DNA from: a virus
Reading direction: 5' to 3' (one strand)
Length of the DNA: 64,000 bases
Virus record (IMG/VR): IMGVR_UViG_3300009164_000001
Location: 19,557-83,556 of that record
The notes below the pieces were generated by a model. That model had not been told where the DNA came from and did not search any database. It saw only the letters and a list, made by a program, of their open reading frames with translations. Each line of letters starts with the position of its first letter. Within the stretch, counting starts at the first letter, position 1. Both the position numbers and the translations under genes were made by a program. Below, piece by piece: positions 20,442-28,432 of the stretch.

Positions 20442-20942
20442 TTATTTTTTTGTCGGTGTGTATTTCTTGAACCTCAAATAAGCAATATCATCTTGTTTTA
20501 AAAGAGCTGTTAACTTCTCTTTATTCCCTTTCAATCCTCTAGAGGCGTCAAATCTGTAAGCAGTTTTGTTAGCCACTTTTGCTTTGTGTTTGGTCCAATG
20601 GAACTTACAGTAATACTTGTCAGTATAATATATGTGCCATTTTTGCCCTTCTCCAGTTGTACTATCGAACAACTTTACTCCTTTCTCAATAAGTTCTTTT
20701 TTGTACTTATTGGTTTCCATCCAATCAACTGTCAAGTTTCTTGGGTCCCGTTCTACTCTTTTAATCGATAATGTTCCGAGATTACTTTGCATGTTAAACT
20801 CATACCCGTCAAGGAGAGCTTCAACTATTGCTAGGTTAAACTCGGAACATATATCAGAAAACGTGTTGAAACTTATTTCGTCTTCAGTTTCAGTATTGTA
20901 GTCTTTATGAACGGCTTTTAAAGTGTGTGATTTGGCTTGCAT
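20442..20942 (-). CDS. Hypothetical protein, possible HU/IHF-like N-terminal half
   Basis: This is a 166-residue basic protein. Residues ~25-65 (FNTFSDICSEFNLAIVEALL.., then G-x-L-x-I-K-R) resemble the helix-helix-beta pattern of HU/IHF-type proteins in Bacteroidota phages, with a Lys-rich C terminus. This is a weak pattern match only. It sits 6 bases upstream of the ring-protein gene and 4 bases after the 293-residue gene, so it is co-transcribed with tail genes. It could be a small virion DNA-binding or assembly protein. Confidence 0.5.
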   Translation of the reverse strand: MQAKSHTLKAVHKDYNTETEDEISFNTFSDICSEFNLAIVEALLDGYEFNMQSNLGTLSIKRVERDPRNLTVDWMETNKYKKELIEKGVKLFDSTTGEGQKWHIYYTDKYYCKFHWTKHKAKVANKTAYRFDASRGLKGNKEKLTALLKQDDIAYLRFKKYTPTKK

Positions 20943-20946
20943 TCAA

Positions 20947-21828
20947 TCAACACATTTTGCCACCCATTTTCTTTTTACCTGCAGCAGCCATAGATTGGAA
21001 TTTGCTTTTTCCGTATTTCTTACGACCAGCAGATGCTGCAATAGCTTCAGCAGATTCTTCAGACTTTCCTTCTTTCTTTAATCCTGAAACCATCTTAGCA
21101 AATCTTCCACCACCACCTGGCTCCATTGTTTTAGCTCCACCTTTTTTATACTTACCTCCCATCATTTTTTGAACAGGGTAGCCATCTTTATCATATCCAG
21201 TCTTTCCTTTATTAGCTTGCCTTGCTTGATTGCTTCTTGCAGTTTCTTCTCTTTTTCGAGATTCTTGAAAAGGTGTAGATTTAAAAATAGAGTCAAGAGA
21301 ACTACCTGGTTTAGAATTTTTTACTAAATCTGCTTGTGTTTTAAATTCAGCCTGTCTTTGATTAGAAAAATATACACTACTATCTGCAGTAGCTTTTAAA
21401 GGATCTCCTGGTTTTTGACCACCATCTTCGTATTTTTTAACTCCACCAGTTTTATACATTTTCTTTTTACCAGCCATGGTAGCTTTACCTTCAGCTTGAT
21501 TTTGACGAGCATTTGCTTGCATACCTGTCTCAAGACCACCCATCATATATTTCATAGGAGGCTTAACACCTGGAGCTTCAAAGTTAATTTCTTTGTTCTC
21601 CTCCATAAAAGATTCTCCCTCTTTACGGGCCTCTTTCATTACTTTCTTTTTAGAGGTCTTGCCTCCTTTTTTATACATTGAGTTCATGTTTTCTTCTTTT
21701 TTAATTTTAGATTCTTGCTTAAGCATTTCTTTTGTAGGTTCTTTGCCAGAACCTTTATTTTTACGGATGTTATCCCAGAGCCCTCTCTTAGAGTATGAAC
21801 CGTCTTTTCTTTTAATCAGCTTGCTCAT
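20947..21828 (-). CDS. Lys/Gly-rich protein with repeated Y-x-x-GG motifs
   Basis: This is a 293-residue, strongly basic, low-complexity protein. It holds at least six copies of the short motif seen in other late proteins: MYKKGG (~51), YMMGG (~94), MYKTGG and KYEDGG (~124-138), MMGG and KYKKGG (~223), with MGGK at the C terminus. The C-terminal 60 residues form a distinct Gly/Lys/Ala-rich segment. No enzymatic domain is visible. The start overlaps the end of the 75-residue membrane gene by 17 bases. A DNA-binding or packaged internal protein is possible; function unknown. Confidence 0.55.
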   Translation of the reverse strand: MSKLIKRKDGSYSKRGLWDNIRKNKGSGKEPTKEMLKQESKIKKEENMNSMYKKGGKTSKKKVMKEARKEGESFMEENKEINFEAPGVKPPMKYMMGGLETGMQANARQNQAEGKATMAGKKKMYKTGGVKKYEDGGQKPGDPLKATADSSVYFSNQRQAEFKTQADLVKNSKPGSSLDSIFKSTPFQESRKREETARSNQARQANKGKTGYDKDGYPVQKMMGGKYKKGGAKTMEPGGGGRFAKMVSGLKKEGKSEESAEAIAASAGRKKYGKSKFQSMAAAGKKKMGGKMC

Positions 21829-22039
21829 CTTCTTTCGGTTTATCTAGCATTTGTCTTTCTTGACGTGCTTTAAGTGCTCTTTCAACATTGAACCAAATCA
21901 GGGTAATACCCCCGATTATTCCTATGATCCAAGTTATACTATTTGTAAACATGGCATATGATATTGTAGCCCATGCTACGTTTAATCCTGCCCATTCTCC
22001 GTATTCGGTTATTTTAGTTGTGTCAATGTTAAAGGCCAT
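21812..22039 (-). CDS. Small membrane protein, holin-like topology
   Basis: This is a 75-residue protein with one or two apolar segments (about 20-50) followed by a highly charged C-terminal tail (KARQERQM.., DEQAD). This layout is typical of small phage membrane proteins, including holins, but no family is recognised. It is embedded in tail genes rather than next to the lysis cassette at 44.6-46.1 kb, where a better holin candidate lies. Confidence 0.5.
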   Translation of the reverse strand: MAFNIDTTKITEYGEWAGLNVAWATISYAMFTNSITWIIGIIGGITLIWFNVERALKARQERQMLDKPKEDEQAD

Positions 22040-22050
22040 TATATTAAGTG

Positions 22051-22311
22051 TTACCAGTTACTGCAACTTCCACAGTTCCAGATTCTAAGTGATTTGTTAA
22101 TTCTTGAGTTAGGATCATTTGCTGTTTTAGAGCTAGTAAGTTTGGCCTTCATCCCACACATTCTAGAACAGAATGAGTTTCTCCTGCTACCACCTTTAGG
22201 TTGAGGAGCTTTTAGGTTAGATCCAGGGTTAGCTTTTTCGTAAGACTTTCTGCCTTTTTCGTTTAAACCTCCTTTTGGATTTTTACCTTCTTTATTTTGC
22301 CAAGCTGCCAT
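22051..22311 (-). CDS. Small Cys-containing basic phage protein (DUF6321-like)
   Basis: This is an 86-residue protein starting AAWQNKEGKNPKGGLNEKGR after the initiator Met. This N terminus, and the later KGGSRRNSFCSRMCGMK, match a conserved small family I know from phages of many hosts (DUF6321-like), whose function is not established. The C terminus has WNCGSC. A GTG two codons upstream extends the frame, but ATG at 22311 matches the family start and lies 5 bases after a TAnnTTTG promoter word. Confidence 0.65.
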   Translation of the reverse strand: MAAWQNKEGKNPKGGLNEKGRKSYEKANPGSNLKAPQPKGGSRRNSFCSRMCGMKAKLTSSKTANDPNSRINKSLRIWNCGSCSNW

Positions 22312-22316
22312 AGTCA

Positions 22317-22324
22317 CAAAGTTA
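22317..22324 (-). promoter_or_regulatory. TAnnTTTG promoter word abutting a start codon
   Basis: The minus strand reads TAACTTTG, five bases, then the ATG at 22311. It matches the Bacteroidota -7 consensus without a clear -33 TTTG. Confidence 0.35.
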
Positions 22325-22335
22325 GTTAAAATTTT

Positions 22336-23043
22336 TTATTCTTGAGCAGGTTGTTGTGCAGTTTGTGGGGCTCCTCCAGTTAAATCTTGTCCACGGTCAA
22401 GAGCAGTGTCAGAGAATGTTCCAGCTAACAATCGAAGTTCACCATTCATCATACCTTGAGTAATACCTTGAACCATGTCCATAGGCATAGGAAATTGGCT
22501 TGCACCACTGTAACACACTTGTCCTTCACAATCAATGAATTCAGCAACTTCTTCTGGGTCTTCAAAGATTCCACGAATATTTACAGTAGACATGCCGTTA
22601 GGATTGAGGACATATAAGTAATCCTCAATCATAAAGGCTTTGGCATTTTTACCAGTAAATTTATCTGCTGAAATGTAATTGGCCTCAAATGGTTTAATCA
22701 TTTGGATACGGCCTAAACCCGATACATCACCTACATATGTAATGGCTTCTTCAAAGTTAAATCTTACTGTTCTTGGGATCTTTTTTATGCTTCTATAAGC
22801 TTGACATTTTAAATCGATGTTGCAACATTTTGATAAATCAACTTGTTTAAGTTGCACACACTTTAAATCTTGCTCTAAGTGACGAGTTACAAGACCATTT
22901 CTTGCATAGTCTCTACGTATAAATACAGCACGATAGTGCTTAACGTTAAATTTGATTTGGCTCAAGGATATTACCTCATCCTGTGAGCTACGTCCACCTC
23001 TAAATAGATTTAAAAGGTTAAATGAAATTTCATCTAAAGTCAT
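22336..23043 (-). CDS. Structural protein, likely connector/ring component
   Basis: This is a 235-residue protein. It begins MTLDEISFNLLNLFRGG and has a C-terminal region PMPMDMVQGITQGMMNGELR and a Gln/Ala tail, a combination I associate with crAss-like virion proteins encoded next to the nozzle and ring genes. Several Cys residues (~60-68, ~175) are present. It is 12 bases downstream of the phosphoesterase gene. The precise role is not known; connector or tail component is inferred from neighbours. Confidence 0.5.
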   Translation of the reverse strand: MTLDEISFNLLNLFRGGRSSQDEVISLSQIKFNVKHYRAVFIRRDYARNGLVTRHLEQDLKCVQLKQVDLSKCCNIDLKCQAYRSIKKIPRTVRFNFEEAITYVGDVSGLGRIQMIKPFEANYISADKFTGKNAKAFMIEDYLYVLNPNGMSTVNIRGIFEDPEEVAEFIDCEGQVCYSGASQFPMPMDMVQGITQGMMNGELRLLAGTFSDTALDRGQDLTGGAPQTAQQPAQE

Positions 23044-23054
23044 CTTTCTGTATT

Positions 23055-24212
23055 TTATCTAACATTGCTTTGTAAATATCCTTCAAGTCCTTCGTCGTGA
23101 TTCCAAATGAATGCCTGAGCTGCCCTGAGTGATTGGTATCCCATCTTCTTATGCCATTCATCTAATGCACATATTGAAGGAAGGAATCTCACCTTAACAC
23201 CTCGGTATTCGTTTACCTGTTCTTTGTGGTAATGCCCACAATGAGCTTCTCTAAACTCAGTTGTTGCAAACATTTCCGGTTGCTCGGTAGCCATTATTAG
23301 TGGCATATCAGCAGGTTTTTCGTTATCTCCGTGGGTAAACATAATCATGTTTTTCCCGTACTTGTAATATTTTCTAGGCATTGTAGAGTTATCTACAGTC
23401 ACACTTGGGTCGTTTCGGTACCACCCGGCCAGGACATCCCCAGCATAAAACATTCTCTCATAATCATGGTTTCCTGATACAACAATAATATCAACGGGAG
23501 CCACATCTTTCAAGAAATCTACTGCTCTAACTATTAGAGTCCAGTATCCTTTAAATGATTCTTTCCACCCTACAGTATCGTGTTGAGGGGTACCCTTTGT
23601 TGTAGCCATTCTCATGCCGTCTGTATTCATTCCATCGTTTCCGATTGGGAGAAGAATCTTTTCGATATTTATCCCTCGACCTTTGTTAACTAAGTCCTCA
23701 ATTGTATCAAGGAATTGTTTCTCCATTTCTTCTAGGGTAATATCTGTTAACTTTCCATAGTGAATGTCGGGGAGAGAAATCTCTAAAGTTGATTTTACTT
23801 TGTAGTCATGCCCTCTCCCTTTAGTTATTACTCTAGCTTTAGGGCTATAACTAGCAGCAAATTCTTCAATGTCTTTTTGAATCTCTTCTGCTGACCTATC
23901 ATTTTTGGTAACTACAGAGAACCGTTGTTCTCCCTTCATGTTTTGCCAGTATTTAACGGAATTGACCATTGAGTGATCAATCCCGTTTTTATCTAAATAC
24001 TGTTCAAATTCTGTAATAACATTGTCAGAATCGTTAGATACTTCAACTGTTACAACTTTTCTATTAACTTCTCTACTCTTTGCCCTTGCAATTTTTAATG
24101 CTGCACTGGCATCGTGTAAACTAACTTTAAATTTTCTAGCTACTAAAGCAGGTCCTTTCTTTAAGAACCATGGCCTGGCCGTTAATGTCTGGGTTAGTTC
24201 TAGTAGAGTCAT
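23055..24212 (-). CDS. Calcineurin-like metallophosphoesterase
   Basis: This is a 385-residue protein. The C-terminal two thirds carry the full metallophosphoesterase motif set: DIHYGKL (~149), GNDGMN (~192), GNHDYER (~250), HGD (~296) and HCGHYH (~326). The N-terminal ~125 residues look like a small helix-turn-helix followed by a compact domain. The family hydrolyses phosphoesters with two metal ions; Mre11/SbcD-type DNA nucleases and other phosphodiesterases share the fold. Its place among tail genes is unusual for a replication nuclease and suggests a late role. Substrate unknown. Confidence 0.85.
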   Translation of the reverse strand: MTLLELTQTLTARPWFLKKGPALVARKFKVSLHDASAALKIARAKSREVNRKVVTVEVSNDSDNVITEFEQYLDKNGIDHSMVNSVKYWQNMKGEQRFSVVTKNDRSAEEIQKDIEEFAASYSPKARVITKGRGHDYKVKSTLEISLPDIHYGKLTDITLEEMEKQFLDTIEDLVNKGRGINIEKILLPIGNDGMNTDGMRMATTKGTPQHDTVGWKESFKGYWTLIVRAVDFLKDVAPVDIIVVSGNHDYERMFYAGDVLAGWYRNDPSVTVDNSTMPRKYYKYGKNMIMFTHGDNEKPADMPLIMATEQPEMFATTEFREAHCGHYHKEQVNEYRGVKVRFLPSICALDEWHKKMGYQSLRAAQAFIWNHDEGLEGYLQSNVR

Positions 24213-24646
24213 TATGCTACATATAATCTTATTTTAAATACAAGTCCATACACAGGAATATGAGATCCTGCTCCATCACTGACTGGGTTAATTGTAAATT
24301 TATAATCTACTACTTCTGCAGCCCATTGTGTGATTCCAGCAGTATAGGTGCTGTTCATTTCAGATATTAAAGTTGAGTCAATAATGCTTGCTAAAGACAC
24401 TCTAATGTCTCTTGTAGCAGCATAAGGACTATTTGCAGGAAGTTCAGTCCCCATAGCTACGTAAGTTTCATTATATATACTTGGTATATTAGTATTGAAA
24501 CCTGTAGGAACCTTTAAGTTGCTTAGTCTTAGGTTTGAACCTGCAATAACACCTGATTTATTTATCCAAAAGTTTGTAGACAATGGTTGTTCAAGCTCTT
24601 GACGAATATTTTCTAGTAGCTGGTCGGTAGTAGTATAGTACGGCAT
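24212..24646 (-). CDS. Hypothetical late protein, probably structural
   Basis: This is a 144-residue, beta-rich, weakly charged protein with no recognised domain. Its start lies 4 bases after the stop of the 141-residue gene, and its stop overlaps the phosphoesterase start by one base, so it is tightly coupled to both. The composition (many S, T, N, V) resembles small tail or decoration proteins. Function not recognised. Confidence 0.5.
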   Translation of the reverse strand: MPYYTTTDQLLENIRQELEQPLSTNFWINKSGVIAGSNLRLSNLKVPTGFNTNIPSIYNETYVAMGTELPANSPYAATRDIRVSLASIIDSTLISEMNSTYTAGITQWAAEVVDYKFTINPVSDGAGSHIPVYGLVFKIRLYVA

Positions 24647-24650
24647 TATA

Positions 24651-25076
24651 TTAATTTATTAGTTTTGAAATCATTTCAAGTTGCTCTGCATTAAGGTCTT
24701 CTGGAAGAATTTTCTCATTAATCATCTTAAGTTCAAGAGTAACTTCTTCGTCAAGTTTTGCTTGCACTTCTGCTAACTGTGCTTTACGGCTTTCTACCAG
24801 TTCAGCATTTTCTTCTTCTAACTGTTTTAGGCCAGCTTCGTTTTCTTCTTTTATAAGTTGTTGAGCTTTCATTGAAAGTTCAATAAACTCTTGAGAAGGT
24901 GTTGCCATTGCTTCTAACTCATCTAATTGTTCTCTAATAACTTTAGAGTTGATTAAATTGATAGTAGCATACTTAACATTTTTAACATCTTTAGTTTCGT
25001 TAAAAACTTGAAACATGTTTAAAAATTCTCTTTTTGTCCCAGTGATGTTCACACCGTTTCCTTTTGCTTGTAACAT
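24651..25076 (-). CDS. Acidic coiled-coil protein
   Basis: This is a 141-residue protein. After an N-terminal ~40-residue segment it is nearly all Glu/Leu/Gln/Lys heptad-like sequence (about 55-135), a predicted long coiled coil. It lies between a fiber gene and a small structural gene. A fiber attachment, chaperone or spacer role is possible, but nothing in the sequence decides this. Confidence 0.5.
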   Translation of the reverse strand: MLQAKGNGVNITGTKREFLNMFQVFNETKDVKNVKYATINLINSKVIREQLDELEAMATPSQEFIELSMKAQQLIKEENEAGLKQLEEENAELVESRKAQLAEVQAKLDEEVTLELKMINEKILPEDLNAEQLEMISKLIN

Positions 25077-25101
25077 ATAACTATTTGTATTGGTTTATTA
25101 T

Positions 25102-26376
25102 TTATTCTGCTGTAGCATACACTCTGATCCATGCATCTACACCGTTAATTTGTACTTTAATTGCTCCAGTTTTAGCTGCAGCTGATGCAGTTGAACTAGA
25201 TAAAGAGTTAGCTGATGCTGCACCAACAGTTCCTTGGAAATTAGTAAAAGCTATTGTTGTTGAAGCAGCTGTTTGGATTACTTTACCTGCAGTTCCTGAA
25301 GTGGTGTTTCCAGGAGTAAGATTAATACTTCCTGCAGTACCACTTGTAGAGTCTCCTGCTACAAGATTAATTCCACCTGCAGACCCACTGTCTGCATTTC
25401 CTCCTCCTAATGTTATTTGACCACCTGCTCCAGATCCTGTAACTACGCCTCCACCTGCAATGTTTACTTGACCTCCTGCACCTGTAGTGTTTCCAGTTCC
25501 AGCATATAACCAAAGTGTGCTTCCTGCTACACCTGCAGCAGTTGAATTTGCACCTTGAATTACAAAAAATCCTGGAGTTGCAGAACTTCCCATCGAAATG
25601 TATTGATTAACATTTCCGTTAAGTGCAATGCTATTGTTTACGTTAAGATCGTAAGTGTAGAAAGCTGTTGGAGTAGAGCTACCTACGAATACTCTTCCTG
25701 ATGAATCTACTTTGATACCTTCATTGTTTCCATCCCCACTAATCCAACCTGTTCCGTAAATGTTATAAGTTGAAGCATTTAAGTTAGCAGTTAGGGTGCT
25801 TAAGTTAGCGGCAATTGTAATAGTACCAATACCGTTGGTAATTGTAACATTTGCTCCTGCAGTTAAGTTAGCAAGAACTGGAGATAAGCCTGTACGACCG
25901 ATTGGAATCTGACCGTCAGTTGCAACTCCTAATGCTGTTAGAGCTGAAGTTCCGTTACCCACATACAAGCTGTTGCTTGTTAAAGTAGCTAGGCCGGTAC
26001 CACCGTTAGCGACAGGCAGTGTTCCTGTTACTTGACTGGTTAAACTTATTGTCCCAGATAAAAACTGAGATGTAGCATTATTACAAAGAGCTAAGTTGAT
26101 GTTTGCAGGGTTAACCTGAAGAGTAATGTTATCACTTGCAGTAGCAACTGTTAGCAAACTATCTAGAGACTTTATCCCTTTAAAGTTTAGATTGTTTTTA
26201 GTTGTTACACTTATAAACAAAGCCTCACTACCAGTTCCTACTGTAGTTACTGTAGGAAACAAGTCTTGAATTAAAAACTTGTAGTTAGTTGGAACAGTTG
26301 AGTTAGCTATTAATAAGTAATCGGTTGCTCCGATACTTGTTTTAGCTAATGCTGGTAATGAGGTAATAGTTGCCAT
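25102..26376 (-). CDS. Tail or head fiber protein with Gly-rich beta repeats
   Basis: This is a 424-residue protein of low charge rich in Gly, Thr, Ser, Ala and Asn. It contains GTLPVANGGTGLATLTSNSL, a segment common in fiber proteins of Bacteroidota phages and prophages. Later come NIYGTGW.. and three related segments (INLVAGDSTSG, INLTPGNTTSG type) consistent with a beta-solenoid shaft. The last ~40 residues (KVQINGVDAWIRVYA) look like a compact terminal domain. A receptor-binding or shaft role is inferred. It is the first of several gene products sharing fiber-like composition in this area. Confidence 0.6.
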   Translation of the reverse strand: MATITSLPALAKTSIGATDYLLIANSTVPTNYKFLIQDLFPTVTTVGTGSEALFISVTTKNNLNFKGIKSLDSLLTVATASDNITLQVNPANINLALCNNATSQFLSGTISLTSQVTGTLPVANGGTGLATLTSNSLYVGNGTSALTALGVATDGQIPIGRTGLSPVLANLTAGANVTITNGIGTITIAANLSTLTANLNASTYNIYGTGWISGDGNNEGIKVDSSGRVFVGSSTPTAFYTYDLNVNNSIALNGNVNQYISMGSSATPGFFVIQGANSTAAGVAGSTLWLYAGTGNTTGAGGQVNIAGGGVVTGSGAGGQITLGGGNADSGSAGGINLVAGDSTSGTAGSINLTPGNTTSGTAGKVIQTAASTTIAFTNFQGTVGAASANSLSSSTASAAAKTGAIKVQINGVDAWIRVYATAE

Positions 26377-26383
26377 TTCTTTA

Positions 26384-26815
26384 TTATAAGTTTATGTTTC
26401 CACCGTTTTCTAGTGTAATTTCAGTTACACCATCTTCAGCAAATAGTCTATATGTAGTAGCTGCTGCAGTAGTAGCAGGTACAAGGGTTGAGGTAATACA
26501 GTCTTTGCAAAATCTTGAGGCAAAATTTACAAAACTTTGCAAATGCCCAGCAGAAGTAAGAGTTGTTTCAGAAAAATCTAATTGAACCATTCCTGGAAAA
26601 GCAGTTTCGTCAAATATACAGTCAAGGCCTATATCTGATCTATTCCCCAAAAGATAAATAATTAACTCTAACTTCAATAAATCAGAGTTACTGTATTTCA
26701 TTCCTCCAACAAGTCTATTATGATACACAGTACCTTTAGTATCTAAGCAAGTTTTATAAGAACTTAGCAGAGTTGTAAAGGGTGTATTATTAATTGAGTT
26801 AGGAATGTATCCCAT
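26384..26815 (-). CDS. Hypothetical structural protein
   Basis: This is a 143-residue protein starting MGYIPNSINNTPF; an ATG ten codons upstream is also in frame but overlaps the previous gene. It has scattered Cys residues (~22, ~61, ~95, ~98), with ASRFCKDCIT near 95. The C terminus is Thr/Ala-rich. It lies between the Cys-rich 156-residue protein and the 424-residue fiber and is likely a late virion component. No family recognised. Confidence 0.5.
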   Translation of the reverse strand: MGYIPNSINNTPFTTLLSSYKTCLDTKGTVYHNRLVGGMKYSNSDLLKLELIIYLLGNRSDIGLDCIFDETAFPGMVQLDFSETTLTSAGHLQSFVNFASRFCKDCITSTLVPATTAAATTYRLFAEDGVTEITLENGGNINL

Positions 26816-26826
26816 TTTATATATTT

Positions 26827-27297
26827 TTAGCAGCCACAGCCACAAGTTTCATCACAGAAACTTTTAGCAGTTTTGTACTTATTAATTGCATCGGTAATGT
26901 TGCTATTTATCACAGCATATTTTGCTGATTCTGATAACAAATGAATTTTTTCAGCTTTTCTCAAGTCGTCATCACATTTACTGCAATTGCATGCACAGTC
27001 TATTGACGTCTGCAATAGATTTGCAACACAGCAGTCAAGTTCACAAGTTCCAATTAAGTATGCTCTAGGAGTGTTTACATCTCCTATATCTTCTAACACT
27101 GTTAAAACACCACTTAAAGAAATCATGCTAGATGTAACAGTCCAAGTGTTGCCTACTACTCCTCCTGCAATACTTGCATAGATAGTTGCTCCAGATACTT
27201 CGTTAGTTAAAAGATCTGCGGCACCAGGAGCTGATGAATACACCAATGTTAGTGTTTTGCAATCTGCTGATAATGTGGAGCTGGTTAAAGTAGCCAT
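26827..27297 (-). CDS. Cys-rich late protein
   Basis: This is a 156-residue protein. The N-terminal half is beta-rich and Ser/Thr-rich (fiber-like). The second half carries many Cys: ELDCCVAN, DCACNCSKCDDD and the C-terminal CDETCGCGC. The spacing suggests metal binding or disulfide bonds at the tip. It is the first gene after the terminator at 27326-27355. Function unknown. Confidence 0.5.
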   Translation of the reverse strand: MATLTSSTLSADCKTLTLVYSSAPGAADLLTNEVSGATIYASIAGGVVGNTWTVTSSMISLSGVLTVLEDIGDVNTPRAYLIGTCELDCCVANLLQTSIDCACNCSKCDDDLRKAEKIHLLSESAKYAVINSNITDAINKYKTAKSFCDETCGCGC

Positions 27298-27325
27298 TGG
27301 AGATTAATTTAAGTGTAAAGATAAT

Positions 27326-27355
27326 AAAAAGTAGGGGATTGCTCCCCCACTTTTT
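27326..27355 (-). terminator. Rho-independent terminator (likely bidirectional)
   Basis: The bases are a run of A, AGT-GGGG type stem with loop ATTGCT, CCCC, and ACTTTTT. On the minus strand the stem is followed by TTTTTATT. It closes the 341-residue gene, whose stop is at 27371, which suggests that gene is expressed as an abundant product. Confidence 0.75.
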
Positions 27356-27370
27356 AGATTTAGTTTAAGA

Positions 27371-28396
27371 TTATACAGTCTGTAATACAAAGTCAGCAAT
27401 TTGCTGCTCATCAACTCCAGCTGCAATACCAAGTGCAGTACCAATAGTTCCAAGTGCGGCCAAAGCAGTAGAAGAAGTTCCTACGAAAATCTTCAATGTG
27501 TTGATTTCACCTGCACGAGCAATACCTGTAGAAGCTGGCCAATCATGCTTGTACTGAATTTCAATCATATCGTACTTGTATCCAGGTTGAGCATAGTCAA
27601 CTTGAGCTACAGGGAAATACATACGGTTGAAGTTACCATAACGAGCACGTTGTGATTTCTCTGCAGAAATTACTTGAGTGTAGTTAGTAGCAGGAGTAGT
27701 ACGAGAAGGAGTAACAGTTCCAGCTGCTCCAGTTCCATCAGAATTCTGAACAACTACATCAAATTCAACACCTACGTGACGAGCAGTCATAACTAAAGTA
27801 GTAGTACCACTTGTAGCAAAGATTGAATTTAAAGTTGGATTAGCAGCAATTGCATTTTTTACAAAAGTAACAGCAAGAGTAGGAGTAGCAGTAGAAACTA
27901 CTGGAATCTCTACGTTGAAGATCTGACGACCAGCAGCAAAGTTACCAACCAATGGGAATACTTTTCCAGCTCCTGTAGTATCTAAGTTAAGATTACTAGG
28001 ATTTGCAAAAGCCTCATAATTGGTAGGAGCAGTACGAAGTGCAATACGAACCATTACGTTCTTAGTTGTACCCATTGCTGGGGTACCTGCAGGATCCCAA
28101 GTTATAACTGCATTTGATTGAGCATCAAGTGCAAAACCGTTGTAGTTAATACGAACGATGTTAGCAACATCGATGATCGGGGTAGAGATAATATTACCCA
28201 ATGTTTGCTGAGTAAATTGAACTCTTGTTACTGCAGTAGTAGCAAGGTCTGTTGCAAAGTAATCAGCTGTATCTACATTGTAGATTCCCATTTTAGTAGC
28301 ATTTGCTGTAGCAGCAGAAGTGTTGAAAGCAACACCAGCAGCCAATAGGGCTGTGTCATGTACTACGAACACTTGAGATAGATTAGTCGGTGCCAT
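27371..28396 (-). CDS. Probable abundant virion protein (auxiliary capsid or tail)
   Basis: This is a 341-residue protein of low charge, rich in Ala, Thr, Val and Asn, with alternating beta-strand pattern over most of its length and a helical C terminus. No domain is recognised. It lies two genes downstream of the major capsid gene and is followed directly by a strong terminator, as is the capsid gene, which fits a high-copy structural protein. Whether it decorates the head or builds the tail is not decided by the sequence. Confidence 0.55.
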   Translation of the reverse strand: MAPTNLSQVFVVHDTALLAAGVAFNTSAATANATKMGIYNVDTADYFATDLATTAVTRVQFTQQTLGNIISTPIIDVANIVRINYNGFALDAQSNAVITWDPAGTPAMGTTKNVMVRIALRTAPTNYEAFANPSNLNLDTTGAGKVFPLVGNFAAGRQIFNVEIPVVSTATPTLAVTFVKNAIAANPTLNSIFATSGTTTLVMTARHVGVEFDVVVQNSDGTGAAGTVTPSRTTPATNYTQVISAEKSQRARYGNFNRMYFPVAQVDYAQPGYKYDMIEIQYKHDWPASTGIARAGEINTLKIFVGTSSTALAALGTIGTALGIAAGVDEQQIADFVLQTV

Positions 28397-28432
28397 TTTA
28401 ATTTAGTTTTAGGCGTTTAACACATTATTTAA

